Translations under genes and position numbers: made by a program
Source of the DNA: JACCYQ01 sp036675565
GTDB taxonomy: Bacteria > Bacteroidota > Bacteroidia > Chitinophagales > Chitinophagaceae
Direction: 5' to 3'
Length of the DNA stretch: 64,000 nucleotides
Assembly (NCBI GenBank): GCA_036675565.1
Contig: JAKFER010000137.1
Location: forward strand, 3,835-67,834
In this document: piece by piece, positions 33,152 through 43,267 of the stretch
How the letters are laid out: the number at the start of each line of letters is the position of its first letter
How positions within the stretch are numbered: position 1 is the first letter of the stretch
The notes under the pieces: model-generated
Databases searched by the model: none
Told to the model about the DNA's origin: nothing
What the model saw: the letters and a program-made list of their open reading frames with translations, nothing else

Positions 33152-34188
33152 CTGCTTTCTATTTGCTGTTTGTTTACATAAAGTTCTTTTACCAGTACAA
33201 TTAAAATGACCATAAATGGTGTTGCTAGCACCAACCCCCAACCGCCTGTCAGCGGCGCCATCAGGAGTTGCGCAATAATAATCAGTGCTGGTGGAATATT
33301 TACCAGTTTTTGTTGAATCATGGGAGTAATAAAATTGCTTTCTACAACCTGGACCAGGATATAGATACCTGCAACAATTGCTGCGGTCGCAGGGCCTTGC
33401 ATCAATGCCACCAGTACGGCAGGAACCATGGCGATAAGCGGGCCAAAGTTGGGTATAAAATTCAGTAAGCCTGCAATGATGGCCAACGCTAACCACATTG
33501 GTACTCCAAGAATTAATAAACCGATTGATGTTAAAACAAAAACCACGAACATGGCAAAGAGTTGTCCCTTTAACCACTTTTTCAAATTATCACCCACTTT
33601 TGACCATACATCCTGCGCTTTCTTTTGACCTTTTTTGGGCACCAGTTGAATAATGCCATCCCGGTATAATTTGGGTGAAGCTGTAAAGAATATTCCCAAA
33701 AAAAGGATAACATATAAATCGCCAAATACACCAAAGGTTGATTGAAAAAAACGGCCTGCTAATGATTGTGCCTTTTGCATGGATTCTGGCGAAGATGCTT
33801 TTTCAACAATTTTCTGCCCCACGGGGCTTTTCATCAATTGTGCTTTTGCATTTTCGATTGTCTTCGGAAGCGTATCTGTCAATTCTGCAACCTGGGTTTG
33901 CAACTTGGCGCCAATCAGCCAAAAAACAGCTATTATTAAAATAAATGTCCCTGCAATAGATATGGTTAAACTGACAGCAGGTTTCCATCCGGTTTTTCTT
34001 TGTATCAGCGAACTTAATCCCCTGAAAAAAACCGCAATTAATGATCCCGCCAGCAATAATAAAAACACATTGAATGTGGCCTTCAATAACAATAATATAA
34101 CGACGATCAATGCGAATATGGACCCCGTTATCCAAACCTTCTTAACAAAACCTGGCTCCTGTTTATTCTTTATTTCGTTAGCTGTCAT
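33148..34188 (-). CDS. AI-2E family transporter (PerM/UPF0118 family)
   Basis: A 346-residue polytopic membrane protein with about eight hydrophobic helices. Family traits are an N-terminal pair of helices, a long amphipathic middle (about 100-190), the LLIPNFGP-like LLNFIPNFGPLIAMVPAV segment and the PLTGGWGLVLATPFMVI end. The family includes TqsA (autoinducer-2 export) and PerM, and some sodium/proton exchangers, so the substrate is not known. It converges on the ion channel with a 4-bp overlap of stop codons. Confidence 0.9.
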   Translation of the reverse strand: MTANEIKNKQEPGFVKKVWITGSIFALIVVILLLLKATFNVFLLLLAGSLIAVFFRGLSSLIQRKTGWKPAVSLTISIAGTFILIIAVFWLIGAKLQTQVAELTDTLPKTIENAKAQLMKSPVGQKIVEKASSPESMQKAQSLAGRFFQSTFGVFGDLYVILFLGIFFTASPKLYRDGIIQLVPKKGQKKAQDVWSKVGDNLKKWLKGQLFAMFVVFVLTSIGLLILGVPMWLALAIIAGLLNFIPNFGPLIAMVPAVLVALMQGPATAAIVAGIYILVQVVESNFITPMIQQKLVNIPPALIIIAQLLMAPLTGGWGLVLATPFMVILIVLVKELYVNKQQIESS

Positions 34189-34358
34189 TTAAATTGTTTG
34201 TGCTGTTAATTTTAAAATTTAGAGTCAATCAACTTTACTTAAAATACCAGTTTAAAATAAATATGATTTTTATTTTACAATTGTTGTGCCACCTGTTTTA
34301 TAAACCTCTTTTACAACTTCCAAAGGCATAAATTTTGTGATCATATTCTTAAAAAATT

Positions 34359-34790
34359 ATGCATATGGAAACTATGATGCAATCAACATTCGACAGGGTC
34401 AGGAAAAGCACACCGGATGCTATCAATCAAAAAATTGATCAAAAAACCCATCATAATATCCAGTATTATTCCATGCAAAACGATATGGTGATAAAATCAA
34501 GAATAAAAGAATTAGATCGTGAATGGGATATTGAAAGAGTATTGGCATTAAATGCTTCCATCTTTGCATTAACTGGTGTCATACTGGGAGCAACCGTAAA
34601 TAAAAAGTGGCTGATACTTCCCACAGTTGTAACTGCATTTTTAGCACAGCACGCTATTCAAGGCTGGTGCCCACCTTTACCTTTATTCAGAAAAACCGGT
34701 ATTCGTTCAAGAAAAGAAATTGATCATGAACGTTATAGCCTGTTGGAAATATTGGAAAACAGGAAAGCATTGGATGAAGATTATCAATAA
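34359..34790 (+). CDS. DUF2892-like small membrane protein
   Basis: A 143-residue protein. A soluble N-terminus is followed by two hydrophobic helices (about 62-77 and 83-98) and the conserved motif QHAIQGWCPPLPLFRKTGIRSRKEIDHERYSL, typical of DUF2892/YgaP-type membrane-anchored proteins. The alternative ATG two codons later is also possible. The single Cys sits in the GWCPP motif. It is convergent with, and overlaps by 7 bp, the GNAT gene. No substrate or partner is implied by neighbours. Confidence 0.78.
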   Translation: MHMETMMQSTFDRVRKSTPDAINQKIDQKTHHNIQYYSMQNDMVIKSRIKELDREWDIERVLALNASIFALTGVILGATVNKKWLILPTVVTAFLAQHAIQGWCPPLPLFRKTGIRSRKEIDHERYSLLEILENRKALDEDYQ

Positions 34791-35290
34791 AAAAATGTCT
34801 CATTTTTAAATTCATAGGTAATCTCCTCAGCTGCTCCATCGTTTTTTATGAATCCCAACCGCTCAAAAAGATGTTGGGCTTTAATATTATCCCGGCTTGT
34901 AATGGCGATGATTTTTTTCAATCCAATGTTTTGAATACCGAAGCGTATGGATAATTGTAAAGCATTAGTCATAAAACCATTTCCCTGGTAAGCAGGTAAT
35001 AAAACACAACCTAATTCTCCACAAGCATTATCAAACCCTCGATAAAATCCGCAGGAACCCATTATTTTATTGGTCGATTTAAAAACAATTCCCCAATGAA
35101 TACTTTCACTCTTTAAATAATCCTGGTTGATTTTTTCAAGCATTTGCAAAGCTTCCGATTCTGTAGAAGCTTTTTTTGCATTATAAAAAGAAATGTCGAC
35201 AATTTCTATGATTTCAGCGGGGTCAATTTGCCGGAGCATAATTTTTTCGCCAGATAAAACAGGGAAACTTTCATAAGGAGGCTTGTTCAT
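34784..35290 (-). CDS. GNAT family N-acetyltransferase
   Basis: A 168-residue GNAT acetyltransferase of the RimJ/RimL-like type. Motif B-like GSCGFYRGFDNACGELGCVL is followed by the acetyl-CoA pyrophosphate loop YQGNGFMTNAL and the IIAITSRDNIKAQHLFERLGF segment, the standard ending of the fold. It starts 11 bp downstream of the PLP decarboxylase stop on the same strand and is probably co-transcribed. Substrate (protein N-terminus or small amine) unknown. The neighbouring decarboxylase makes an amine product plausible as acceptor, but this is inference. Confidence 0.88.
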   Translation of the reverse strand: MNKPPYESFPVLSGEKIMLRQIDPAEIIEIVDISFYNAKKASTESEALQMLEKINQDYLKSESIHWGIVFKSTNKIMGSCGFYRGFDNACGELGCVLLPAYQGNGFMTNALQLSIRFGIQNIGLKKIIAITSRDNIKAQHLFERLGFIKNDGAAEEITYEFKNETFFY

Positions 35291-35301
35291 TCGATTAAAA
35301 T

Positions 35302-36828
35302 TTATCCCAATTTCATTAATCGTTCTTTATAAATATTTTGACCTTCACGTAAAACTATTTTCACCAAAGTCTCGAGGTCTGAATAATTTGTTCTGAAATT
35401 TACTATACACACCCGCAGGCAATATTTTCCATTTACAATGGCATTGCTGAGAAAGACTTCGCCACCGGCCTGTAAACGATTTAATAATTTTTCGTTTAGC
35501 TCATTTAAATATTCCATTGTTTCATTAGCATCAGGTGTATACCGGAATGTGGTAATACTTAAATGATGTGTTATGGGTTCCAGGTGCTCAGTTTGTTCAA
35601 TTAATTCATAAAGCGATTTTGCCAAATGAATATCCTTACGGATCATACCGGCTAATCCATTTCTGCCCACTTGTTTCAATGACATCCAAACTTTTAAAGC
35701 CCTGAATCCCCTTGAATTTTGCATGCCATATTCATGAAAATTTACAGGAGCATCTTCACCGTTACCACCAAAATTATAATACTCAGGTGTAAAACTAAAT
35801 GCATCATGTAAATGACGGGGATCCCTAACCAGGATACAGCCCGCTTCTAGTGGACTATACAACCATTTATGCGGATCAAGTGCAATCGAATCCGCTAAAG
35901 ACAATCCTTTAAAATTTTCAGCAAGTTCAGGTAAACAAGCTGCCGGTGCCCCGTATGCGCCATCAATATGAAACCAAAGATTTTCTGATTTACAAAATGC
36001 AGCAATTTCCTGGAGCGGATCTATAACACCAGTTGATACAGAACCGGCATTACCAATGACTAAAAATGGTTTATGCCCGTATTGCTTATCTTCTTTAATC
36101 ATTTTTTTCAAATGGCTGATGTTCATTTGCTGATCTGGCAAACAATCAATCCAGCGAATGGAATTGGTACCATGTCCAAACAAATCAGTGGCTTTATGAA
36201 TCCATGTATGTGTTCCTTTTGCACAATAAATGGTGTGGCGTCTTTTTTCTTTATACCCGGTTGAATTTTGAGATGGATCGATGGAAATTTCCGGTAACCC
36301 ATCTTGCCTGATGTCACCATCTATTTTATTTCTCCTGGCAGCTAAAAAGCCCAGGAAATTCGCCATATTTCCACCGCTCACAAACAGTCCGCCACAATCT
36401 TCCTGGTAGCCAATTAAATTTGACAGCCATTGAATGGTTTGCTTTTCAATTTCAGTAGCCATGGGTGATAAAGCAAATGCGCCCACATTTGCATTTATTG
36501 ATGCAGCCAGTAAATCTGCCAATGCACCAATGGGAGCCGCTGACGAAGTAATGTAACCCCAGAATTTTGGATGCCCATTAAATAATGAATGATCAAACAG
36601 CAAGCGTGTTGTTTCGTTTATGATGGTAACCGTATCTTCTCCATCTTCAGGCAACGAATGATTCCTAAGGACTTTTTGTATATCGACTGGCTTAGCTCCA
36701 GTTGTAACTTTTTTATTTGGTAGATCTTCGAGAAACGATGTGATTTCATCAACCAAAATATGACCCGCATGATTAAATTCGTTCGCCGGCATATTTAATG
36801 AAGAAGTCTCACTGATCATCTTGTCCAT
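35302..36828 (-). CDS. Group II pyridoxal-phosphate amino acid decarboxylase
   Basis: A 508-residue PLP-dependent decarboxylase of the glutamate/aromatic/diaminobutyrate group II family. The PLP lysine is Lys321 in DPHKWLY. The PLP-ring stacking and phosphate residues are in SGGNMAN (151-157) and HIDGAYG (287-293); FNGHPKFWGY near 83-92 is typical. The substrate is not readable with confidence. The enzyme heads a likely two-gene operon with a GNAT acetyltransferase 11 bp downstream. Candidate reactions include decarboxylation of aromatic, diaminobutyrate or glutamate-type substrates. Confidence 0.9.
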   Translation of the reverse strand: MDKMISETSSLNMPANEFNHAGHILVDEITSFLEDLPNKKVTTGAKPVDIQKVLRNHSLPEDGEDTVTIINETTRLLFDHSLFNGHPKFWGYITSSAAPIGALADLLAASINANVGAFALSPMATEIEKQTIQWLSNLIGYQEDCGGLFVSGGNMANFLGFLAARRNKIDGDIRQDGLPEISIDPSQNSTGYKEKRRHTIYCAKGTHTWIHKATDLFGHGTNSIRWIDCLPDQQMNISHLKKMIKEDKQYGHKPFLVIGNAGSVSTGVIDPLQEIAAFCKSENLWFHIDGAYGAPAACLPELAENFKGLSLADSIALDPHKWLYSPLEAGCILVRDPRHLHDAFSFTPEYYNFGGNGEDAPVNFHEYGMQNSRGFRALKVWMSLKQVGRNGLAGMIRKDIHLAKSLYELIEQTEHLEPITHHLSITTFRYTPDANETMEYLNELNEKLLNRLQAGGEVFLSNAIVNGKYCLRVCIVNFRTNYSDLETLVKIVLREGQNIYKERLMKLG

Positions 36829-36994
36829 CTGGTTAGTTTTTTGGTGTGAAAGAATTTAGGCAGATAGGGATATTTGTTTTTCAGAGGACAGGCATTTAAA
36901 TTTAATAATATTATACGGTAATTGATCCAGGTTGATCGTTTAATAAATTTTGTGGCGCTTATAATCTGTTGTTTTTAAAAAAAAATTTAGAAAA

Positions 36995-37023
36995 TAAAAA
37001 AAGGCCACCCGTTAAGATGACCT
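36995..37023 (-). terminator. Rho-independent terminator of the SusC/D operon
   Basis: On the minus strand, AGGTCATC pairs with GGTGGCCT through two G-U wobbles (37016-37023 with 37002-37009), followed by a T tract. It lies just after the last gene of the SusC/D cluster. Confidence 0.75.
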
Positions 37024-37049
37024 CCTTTATAAATGCTCATAATAAATTC

Positions 37050-37922
37050 TTATTGCTTTTCCAGAACGATCTTATATGAACCAAAACCTCCGGCCCCAAC
37101 TGTATGCGATAATACAACACTAACGATTCCATCACAGGGAGCAACAAAATTTTCAACACTTGGAACAGACTGAACAGAAATCGGACCATATGGCCAACTG
37201 GCACCTCCATATCCATCTCCATAAACCTGTTTTGTAACAGAGACCGAATTATCTGCAGGATTTACCTGTACAATAATTGGCTGTGCATTATCTGCAGGAT
37301 AGGTGAACGAAAATTTTGTATCATCAATTTTAGTAACAACTACCACATCACCTGCACCATAATCACCCCATTCATCATCCACTACTACAAAATTTCCCTG
37401 GTACTGTTCCGGATCGTATGCGCAAACGGCTCCATAGCGGATAAATGTACTGGCGCCGGGTTGTGCAGCCACACCAGCAGAATGAGCTGTACCTACCACT
37501 GGAAATGCCTGGTACGTGGTGCCATTCATTACGATATTTGCGCCGATATCAAATTGATCACCCAATACAATAGGTTCATTAAACAAGGTTTCCAACTGGG
37601 TACCAGTAATGGTAAATGTAGATGGAAATGTAGTTGCTGATTCAATGGTTTTTACATTGCCTTTATTTCCATTTTTCATTACTACAATATCCATTTTTTC
37701 AGGTGCGATATCTTCGTCAAAAAAAAGATCGACCGTAAATGTTCCGCTAAAATTTCCAGGTTCAACCGCATCAATCACCTGGTCGGTGGATGCATCTTTT
37801 AAGATCAGCGGCGTTGGAACCCTGACGAGGTCAGGAAGAATGGGGTTATCTTCTTTCCGGCAGGAATGAAAGAAGGTAACCAACAGACTTAATATAAAGA
37901 GATAATTAACTGCTTTTTTCAT
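37050..37922 (-). CDS. Third-gene lipoprotein of the SusC/D locus
   Basis: A 290-residue lipoprotein. The ATG at 37922 (MKKAVNYLFILSLLVTFFHSC) places the lipidation cysteine at 21 in FFHSC; an ATG 11 codons upstream would precede the signal. The mature part is beta-rich, with an N-terminal domain (about 30-140: VPTPLILKDASTDQ, DLFFDEDIAPEK) and a C-terminal domain (about 160-290: CAYDPEQYQGNFVVVDDEWGDYG). It is the last gene of the SusC-SusD-lipoprotein set, in the position of SusE/F-like surface binding proteins. No family name is assigned. Confidence 0.8.
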   Translation of the reverse strand: MKKAVNYLFILSLLVTFFHSCRKEDNPILPDLVRVPTPLILKDASTDQVIDAVEPGNFSGTFTVDLFFDEDIAPEKMDIVVMKNGNKGNVKTIESATTFPSTFTITGTQLETLFNEPIVLGDQFDIGANIVMNGTTYQAFPVVGTAHSAGVAAQPGASTFIRYGAVCAYDPEQYQGNFVVVDDEWGDYGAGDVVVVTKIDDTKFSFTYPADNAQPIIVQVNPADNSVSVTKQVYGDGYGGASWPYGPISVQSVPSVENFVAPCDGIVSVVLSHTVGAGGFGSYKIVLEKQ

Positions 37923-37975
37923 CTGATTGTGTTTATTGATTTTTTTAATTGTCATTTGGAATCTTCATAAATAAT

Positions 37976-39712
37976 TTATGGTATCCAGAAAACTTTGTAT
38001 GAAGACAGATCCGTTTTTTGTGGGGGAGCATTTGGATTGGTTTCCAGCTCTCCCTGGAACCATGGAAGCGTAAGTGGAAACGAACGGCTCGATTGAACCG
38101 GAACGGATTTCTGTGCACCAGGATTTACAGGGTCACCATTGATAGGTGGTTGTACCCTGCCTCCGGGCGCCATAGTTGCATCCAGCGGATCAAATACTAC
38201 CGGGTATCCTGTTCTCCTGATATCGGTATACTGATCAACGGCACTTCCAATACTTGAAATCCATTTCTGGGTCATAATGATCTCCAGTTTTTTTTCATTA
38301 CCAGCTGCAGTAAAATCACTCATCACTTCATCCACATAATCATTCATTTCACTGGTATTATAAATGGCTGGAACATTTTGTGATGGACTCACATAATTTG
38401 TAATAACGTGGTCAATTTGCCTGAATGATTCATTGATCGCTTCTTCCAATACAGCAGCTGCATCGCCTGCAACCAAACCTGTCTGAATCAATTCTGCTTC
38501 CAGGTATAACCTGTCCGCATAAGTGATCATCCTGTAAGGTGCCGCACCTGTTCCACTTGCACTGTTTGCTATGGTTGCAGTGCCATCATCATACTTGCCA
38601 CCAACGGGATAAATACCGTACATGCTGATCGTATTTTGCTGGCTCCTGTCGCGGTCTGGTCCTACCGAACCAAAATAGATAGATACAAATGCGCCATCCC
38701 GGTATTCCGTCTGGTTACCTTCCCTGGGCGCTTGTGTAGGTGAAACCTGGTTGTAGAAGTAATAGGGTATTCTTGGATCTTCAATGCCTGTGAATATGCG
38801 TGGATTATAACCTTTTAATATTTCATAAAACCAGGGGCTCACATGATTGCTCCGCTGGGAAGCAAAATAAGTTGCAAACCCGGGATTACGGTCATCAGTA
38901 GCCGCATTTATGCCATACGGAATTAAAAAACTTTCACCCACATTATTGATCAACCCGGATGGATTGTTTAACAATTGATTTACTTCAGCAGAAACATCTT
39001 TTACTTTTCTAATCTGCGTATACAATTTCAATTTGATGGTATTGGCAGCTTTCAACCAGTTATCCAAATTTCCACCATAAATAATATCATCATCACCGGG
39101 TTCAAATGCATTGGGTGCGGTTGTATTTTCCAGGTCTGCAATGCCACTGTTCAGGATATTAAAAATGCTGTCATAAATAGCTGCATCATCATCAAACTTT
39201 GGATACAATATTCCTTCTCTCATTTTGTTTGCTTCAGAAAAAGGAACATCTCCAAATACATCAACGATCTGGCTAAAAGTATATGCCTTCAGGATTTTGG
39301 CAATACCTGCATAATGTGTATTACCAGCGGCAGATGACCGTATGATTATATCTTCCAGGTTATTCAGCACACCATACACCGGTTGTGTTGCACCTGCAGG
39401 TGGAGAAGTTGCATACAACTTCGACCATGCCAGTCCCAGGTAAAATTCATTACCTGTAGCTCCATATTGATCAGGCTCTTCCCGGGTGGACATCTGGTGT
39501 GTATAAACGGAAAGGATTTGCGAAAGCCCGCCATTATCCTCGCCCATGGCCAATGCATCACCCAATGTTCTTTGTGCCCAGGGTAATAATTTAGACACTT
39601 CGATATCGGTTGGATTGTTTGGATCTGTATTGATATCCAGGAAATCCTTTTTGCAGGATACTGTAAACAAAACCAGCACGATTATTAAAATTTGTCGGAT
39701 CATTTTATTCAT
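37976..39712 (-). CDS. SusD/RagB-family outer-membrane lipoprotein (SusD-like type 2)
   Basis: A 578-residue surface lipoprotein that caps a SusC transporter and binds nutrients. The lipobox-like VLFTVSC is followed by KKDFLDINTDPNNPTDI, the near-invariant SusD opening. TPR helices follow (LGDALAMGEDNGG..., YAGIAKILKAYTF). It belongs to the SusD-like_2 subfamily, judging by its 'PNxP' start and GRVQPPINGDPV-like end. The gene directly follows SusC (12 bp), so they form the usual complex. The nutrient is unknown; there are no glycanases nearby to indicate a polysaccharide. Confidence 0.92.
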   Translation of the reverse strand: MNKMIRQILIIVLVLFTVSCKKDFLDINTDPNNPTDIEVSKLLPWAQRTLGDALAMGEDNGGLSQILSVYTHQMSTREEPDQYGATGNEFYLGLAWSKLYATSPPAGATQPVYGVLNNLEDIIIRSSAAGNTHYAGIAKILKAYTFSQIVDVFGDVPFSEANKMREGILYPKFDDDAAIYDSIFNILNSGIADLENTTAPNAFEPGDDDIIYGGNLDNWLKAANTIKLKLYTQIRKVKDVSAEVNQLLNNPSGLINNVGESFLIPYGINAATDDRNPGFATYFASQRSNHVSPWFYEILKGYNPRIFTGIEDPRIPYYFYNQVSPTQAPREGNQTEYRDGAFVSIYFGSVGPDRDRSQQNTISMYGIYPVGGKYDDGTATIANSASGTGAAPYRMITYADRLYLEAELIQTGLVAGDAAAVLEEAINESFRQIDHVITNYVSPSQNVPAIYNTSEMNDYVDEVMSDFTAAGNEKKLEIIMTQKWISSIGSAVDQYTDIRRTGYPVVFDPLDATMAPGGRVQPPINGDPVNPGAQKSVPVQSSRSFPLTLPWFQGELETNPNAPPQKTDLSSYKVFWIP

Positions 39713-39724
39713 GTTTTAGATTGA

Positions 39725-42700
39725 TCAAAAACTAACATTCAGGTTAAAGCCATATCTCCTGGTAGTAGGTGCAGCCGATAGTTCAATACCTTGCGTTGAA
39801 CTTGAACCAAAGCTGTTAACCTCCGGATCGAAATTGGTATACTTAGGCATGTTGGGTGCCAGGTGCCAAAGATTTCTGCCGGTCAGGCTTACTGTAATTC
39901 CGGAAATAGGAATTTTGGTGAATAAAGATTTTGGAAGTTCATAACCCAGTGTAACCTCTCTTAACCTGTATACTGTTGCATCATAAACATTCCATTCGGT
40001 TGATGAATTGATGGCAAAAGAACCTGCGCCACCACCTGAAGAAAAATACAGGTCGTTGGTAGTAATAGCTGTTGTATTTGGAATTTTCTTACCACCATCT
40101 AAAATGGGTTGTTGTGTATTGGCATCTCCATAAACACCTGGAATGACCCATGCAGCTTCCCTGTCCTTTGTATCTTTTGTAACGCCGCGACCTAATAATG
40201 AACTCACTGTTACGGAATACAGGTCACCACCTTTGGTCATATCCCAAAGCGCACTAAAAAATAATCCTTTATAAGAAACGGTATTATTGATACCCAATTT
40301 AAAATCCGGGTTAGGATCGCCTACCATGGTTTCTTCTGAAGCTTGTATGATCCATCCTGTTGCAGGATCAATTAACAAATTGCCTTCATCATCTCTTGCA
40401 GATACAGTTCCTCTTAAATAACCGAAAGGCATGCCTGGTTCCAGGTAGGGTCCGATGCCAGTTAATACGCCAGCCAATTGTATCCTGTCAACACCGCTCG
40501 TTAACTCCGTAACGGTATTTCGGTTACGGGTAAATATTCCCCTGATGTCCCAATTGAAATTTTCATTTCGGATGGGACGCACCAGCAAGTCGATTTCAAT
40601 TCCTTTATTGCTGATGCCACCAAAATTCTCAACCCTGAATTCATAACCGGATGATAGCGGCATCGCAATCGTTGCTATCTGGTTGGTTGAAGTTCTGTCG
40701 TACCAGGTAAAATCAAGTTCGGCACGTCTCTTAAAGAAACTTAACTGCGTACCTAATTCAATTTCTTTGGTAAACTCAGGTTTTAAATTTGGATTGTTAA
40801 ATACTCGTGGCAAAGAGGCTGTTGGCTGACCCAGGAAATTAGGATTCAAAGTATATACATCCCGCAATTGATATGGTGCAGCATCTCTTCCTACTTTGGC
40901 CCATCCTGCTCTGATCTTTCCATAATCCAAAATATCACTTTGCAATGCAAATGCATCTGTAAAAACAAATGATCCGGATACGGAAGGATACAGGTAACTC
41001 CTGTTTTCCTCAGGTAATGTAGAAGACCAGTCATTTCTTACAGTTGCTGTTAAGAACGCAAAGTTTTTATACCCCAATGTCGCATCAGCAAACACACCCA
41101 TCAACCTTCTCCTGGAATAAAAATCATCGGTAAAAGATTGTTTTGATGTATTGGCTAAAGTATAAACACCTTTGGCAATAAATTCATTACCTGTTAAGAT
41201 CTGGTCCGTTATGGTGCGTTGATTTATATTGTTCCCGATGATGGTACGCAAACTAAAATCATCAGAAATATCAGGTGTTAAGGTGATAAGGAAATTTGAC
41301 TCTATTTCCTGGTTCCTGTAGCTTTCTACAACCAGCCTGCCAACGCCTTCAGCAGCTCTTGAACCTATTTCAGTTACTTCACGCCTGTCTAATAAAGCGA
41401 TATTTGTTCCGAGAGCATAATCAATTCTCGCCCATTTTGTGAGGTTGAAATTTGCATTCACACCTGCGACAAATCTTTCTTCAGCGGTATTTATTGTATT
41501 ATACTTTGCTGACCATCTTGGGTTATCCCATCCCGTTACATTGGGTATTAATGGAAGACCATTCAGATCTTCATATGGCAAATTCAAATCCCAGTTACGT
41601 GCCAGGAAAAGTGAACGGGCAAATAATGATGCTACACCGCTCACCTGGTTTTCACCAAAGAATCCACCGGTCTGTGTTGACCTGGCATAACTAAAATTGG
41701 CACCAATATTCAAACCGATATCCAGCTTGGTGGATGCACCCAGGCCCAGGTTGGCTCGTTTGTATGAAGAGTTTGGAACATAACCATTATGTGTTAATTG
41801 AGATACCGTTAAACCAACGCTGCTTTTCTCATTACCTGTATTAAAACCCAATGAATTTTCATAAACAGCACCTGTACGAAACAGGTCTTTTACATTATCA
41901 GGATATGCACGATATGCAATATTATCTGATGGAAAAAGATCAGGATATGCTGCCTTATAGGTGGGCCAAGCAGCTATGGAATCCAGGTTCCTGAATGCAG
42001 GGCCCCATGAACCATTTGCATTTGAATAATCAAATTGAGATCCTGCACCATAATCATTCTGATAATCGGGGTAGTTTGCAATTGTTTCAATTGAAACAGA
42101 AGATTTGAAACTCAATTCACTTCCCTTTGTTCTTTTTGCACTACCTGATTTTGTTGTGATCAGGATGACCCCATTAGATGCACGAGAACCATACAAAGCG
42201 GCTGCAGATGAACCTTTCAGCACAGTGAATTCTGCAATATCATTTGGATCAAAACTTGAAAATCCACTTGTATATGCACCACCTCCCGATGTTTGATTTG
42301 TTGTAGTTACCTGGTCATTGCTGTAAGGGATACCGTCCACAATAATCAGCGGTTGACTATTTCCAAAAAAGGAATTATTACCCCTGATCTGTATACGGGT
42401 TGCGGCGCCGGGAGTTCCCTGGGAAGATCGTATATCCACTCCCGCCATTTTTCCCTGCAATCCTCTCAACAAATCCGGTTCTGATTTTTGCAGAATATTT
42501 TCCGGGTTAATCTTGGCAACGGAATAACCTAAAGCTTTATCAGCTCTTCGGATACCCAATGCCGTTACAACAACTTCCTGCAATTGCCCTTCAGCTCTCA
42601 ATAAAATAATATCCAGGGTAATGCCTGTTGGTGTAATCACTTGTGGCTGAAAACCCGAAGCAGAAATCGTTAAACTGCTGTTGGTTTGAATGGTGATACT

Positions 42701-42874
42701 GAATGCACCGTTTTCATCCGCTGAAACACTATTTGTTTTGCCTGTTTCTGTTACAGTAGCAAATGAAACCGCGCTACCTGCTTCATCCCTGACTGTACCT
42801 GTCACCGTTCGTGTTTGTGAAAAAACGGGACTTGCCAACATGTACATTAACATGTAAACAATGATTCTTTTCAT
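39725..42874 (-). CDS. SusC/RagA-family TonB-linked outer-membrane transporter
   Basis: A 1049-residue TonB-dependent receptor that imports nutrients bound by the neighbouring SusD-like lipoprotein. It has a signal peptide (ending PVFSQ), a carboxypeptidase-regulatory-like domain (about 22-95: VTGTVRDEAGSAVSFATV), a TonB-box region (EVVVTALGI), a plug (about 120-245, with RGLQGKMAGVDIRSSQG) and a 22-strand barrel ending GFNLNVSF. There is no N-terminal STN domain, so it lacks the anti-sigma signalling type of control. First gene of a three-gene operon, divergent from a LytTR regulator. Confidence 0.95.
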   Translation of the reverse strand: MKRIIVYMLMYMLASPVFSQTRTVTGTVRDEAGSAVSFATVTETGKTNSVSADENGAFSITIQTNSSLTISASGFQPQVITPTGITLDIILLRAEGQLQEVVVTALGIRRADKALGYSVAKINPENILQKSEPDLLRGLQGKMAGVDIRSSQGTPGAATRIQIRGNNSFFGNSQPLIIVDGIPYSNDQVTTTNQTSGGGAYTSGFSSFDPNDIAEFTVLKGSSAAALYGSRASNGVILITTKSGSAKRTKGSELSFKSSVSIETIANYPDYQNDYGAGSQFDYSNANGSWGPAFRNLDSIAAWPTYKAAYPDLFPSDNIAYRAYPDNVKDLFRTGAVYENSLGFNTGNEKSSVGLTVSQLTHNGYVPNSSYKRANLGLGASTKLDIGLNIGANFSYARSTQTGGFFGENQVSGVASLFARSLFLARNWDLNLPYEDLNGLPLIPNVTGWDNPRWSAKYNTINTAEERFVAGVNANFNLTKWARIDYALGTNIALLDRREVTEIGSRAAEGVGRLVVESYRNQEIESNFLITLTPDISDDFSLRTIIGNNINQRTITDQILTGNEFIAKGVYTLANTSKQSFTDDFYSRRRLMGVFADATLGYKNFAFLTATVRNDWSSTLPEENRSYLYPSVSGSFVFTDAFALQSDILDYGKIRAGWAKVGRDAAPYQLRDVYTLNPNFLGQPTASLPRVFNNPNLKPEFTKEIELGTQLSFFKRRAELDFTWYDRTSTNQIATIAMPLSSGYEFRVENFGGISNKGIEIDLLVRPIRNENFNWDIRGIFTRNRNTVTELTSGVDRIQLAGVLTGIGPYLEPGMPFGYLRGTVSARDDEGNLLIDPATGWIIQASEETMVGDPNPDFKLGINNTVSYKGLFFSALWDMTKGGDLYSVTVSSLLGRGVTKDTKDREAAWVIPGVYGDANTQQPILDGGKKIPNTTAITTNDLYFSSGGGAGSFAINSSTEWNVYDATVYRLREVTLGYELPKSLFTKIPISGITVSLTGRNLWHLAPNMPKYTNFDPEVNSFGSSSTQGIELSAAPTTRRYGFNLNVSF

Positions 42875-43267
42875 ACGCTAATTTTTTTTTATAGTTAATG
42901 GCAGTTTTCAAAATATTGAATGAGCAATAAAATGATCAGCCTTTGTTGATAAGGACAGCAAAGAAATAATTACGCTTCAAAGAATATTTGTTTAAATACC
43001 GAAGCATGAAAATTTTTACCTGAAACATGAAAGAATAAAATGAAGATTTTTGTCGTGCTGCAGATGATGTGAAATGGATTTGTCACAGAAAAATCACGTG
43101 GGTTAAATGCTTGTTCGCTTATAAACCCTATTCTCCACTCATCAAAATATTTATCAAAAGAGGAAGATTTGATTGTCCATCAAATAAGAACCGTAAACCG
43201 AAAAAATATCAATCTGTAAAAGACCCTTATTTAACAGGCACATTTTAGATTATGAAAATTGTTAACA
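42875..43267. other. Divergent intergenic region between SusC and LytTR gene
   Basis: About 390 bp without a supported gene. It probably holds the divergent promoters and LytTR target sites. I see no exact TAnnTTTG on either strand. A direct repeat of TCAAAA occurs near 43142-43160, and CCGTAAACCG near 43190. Confidence 0.5.
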
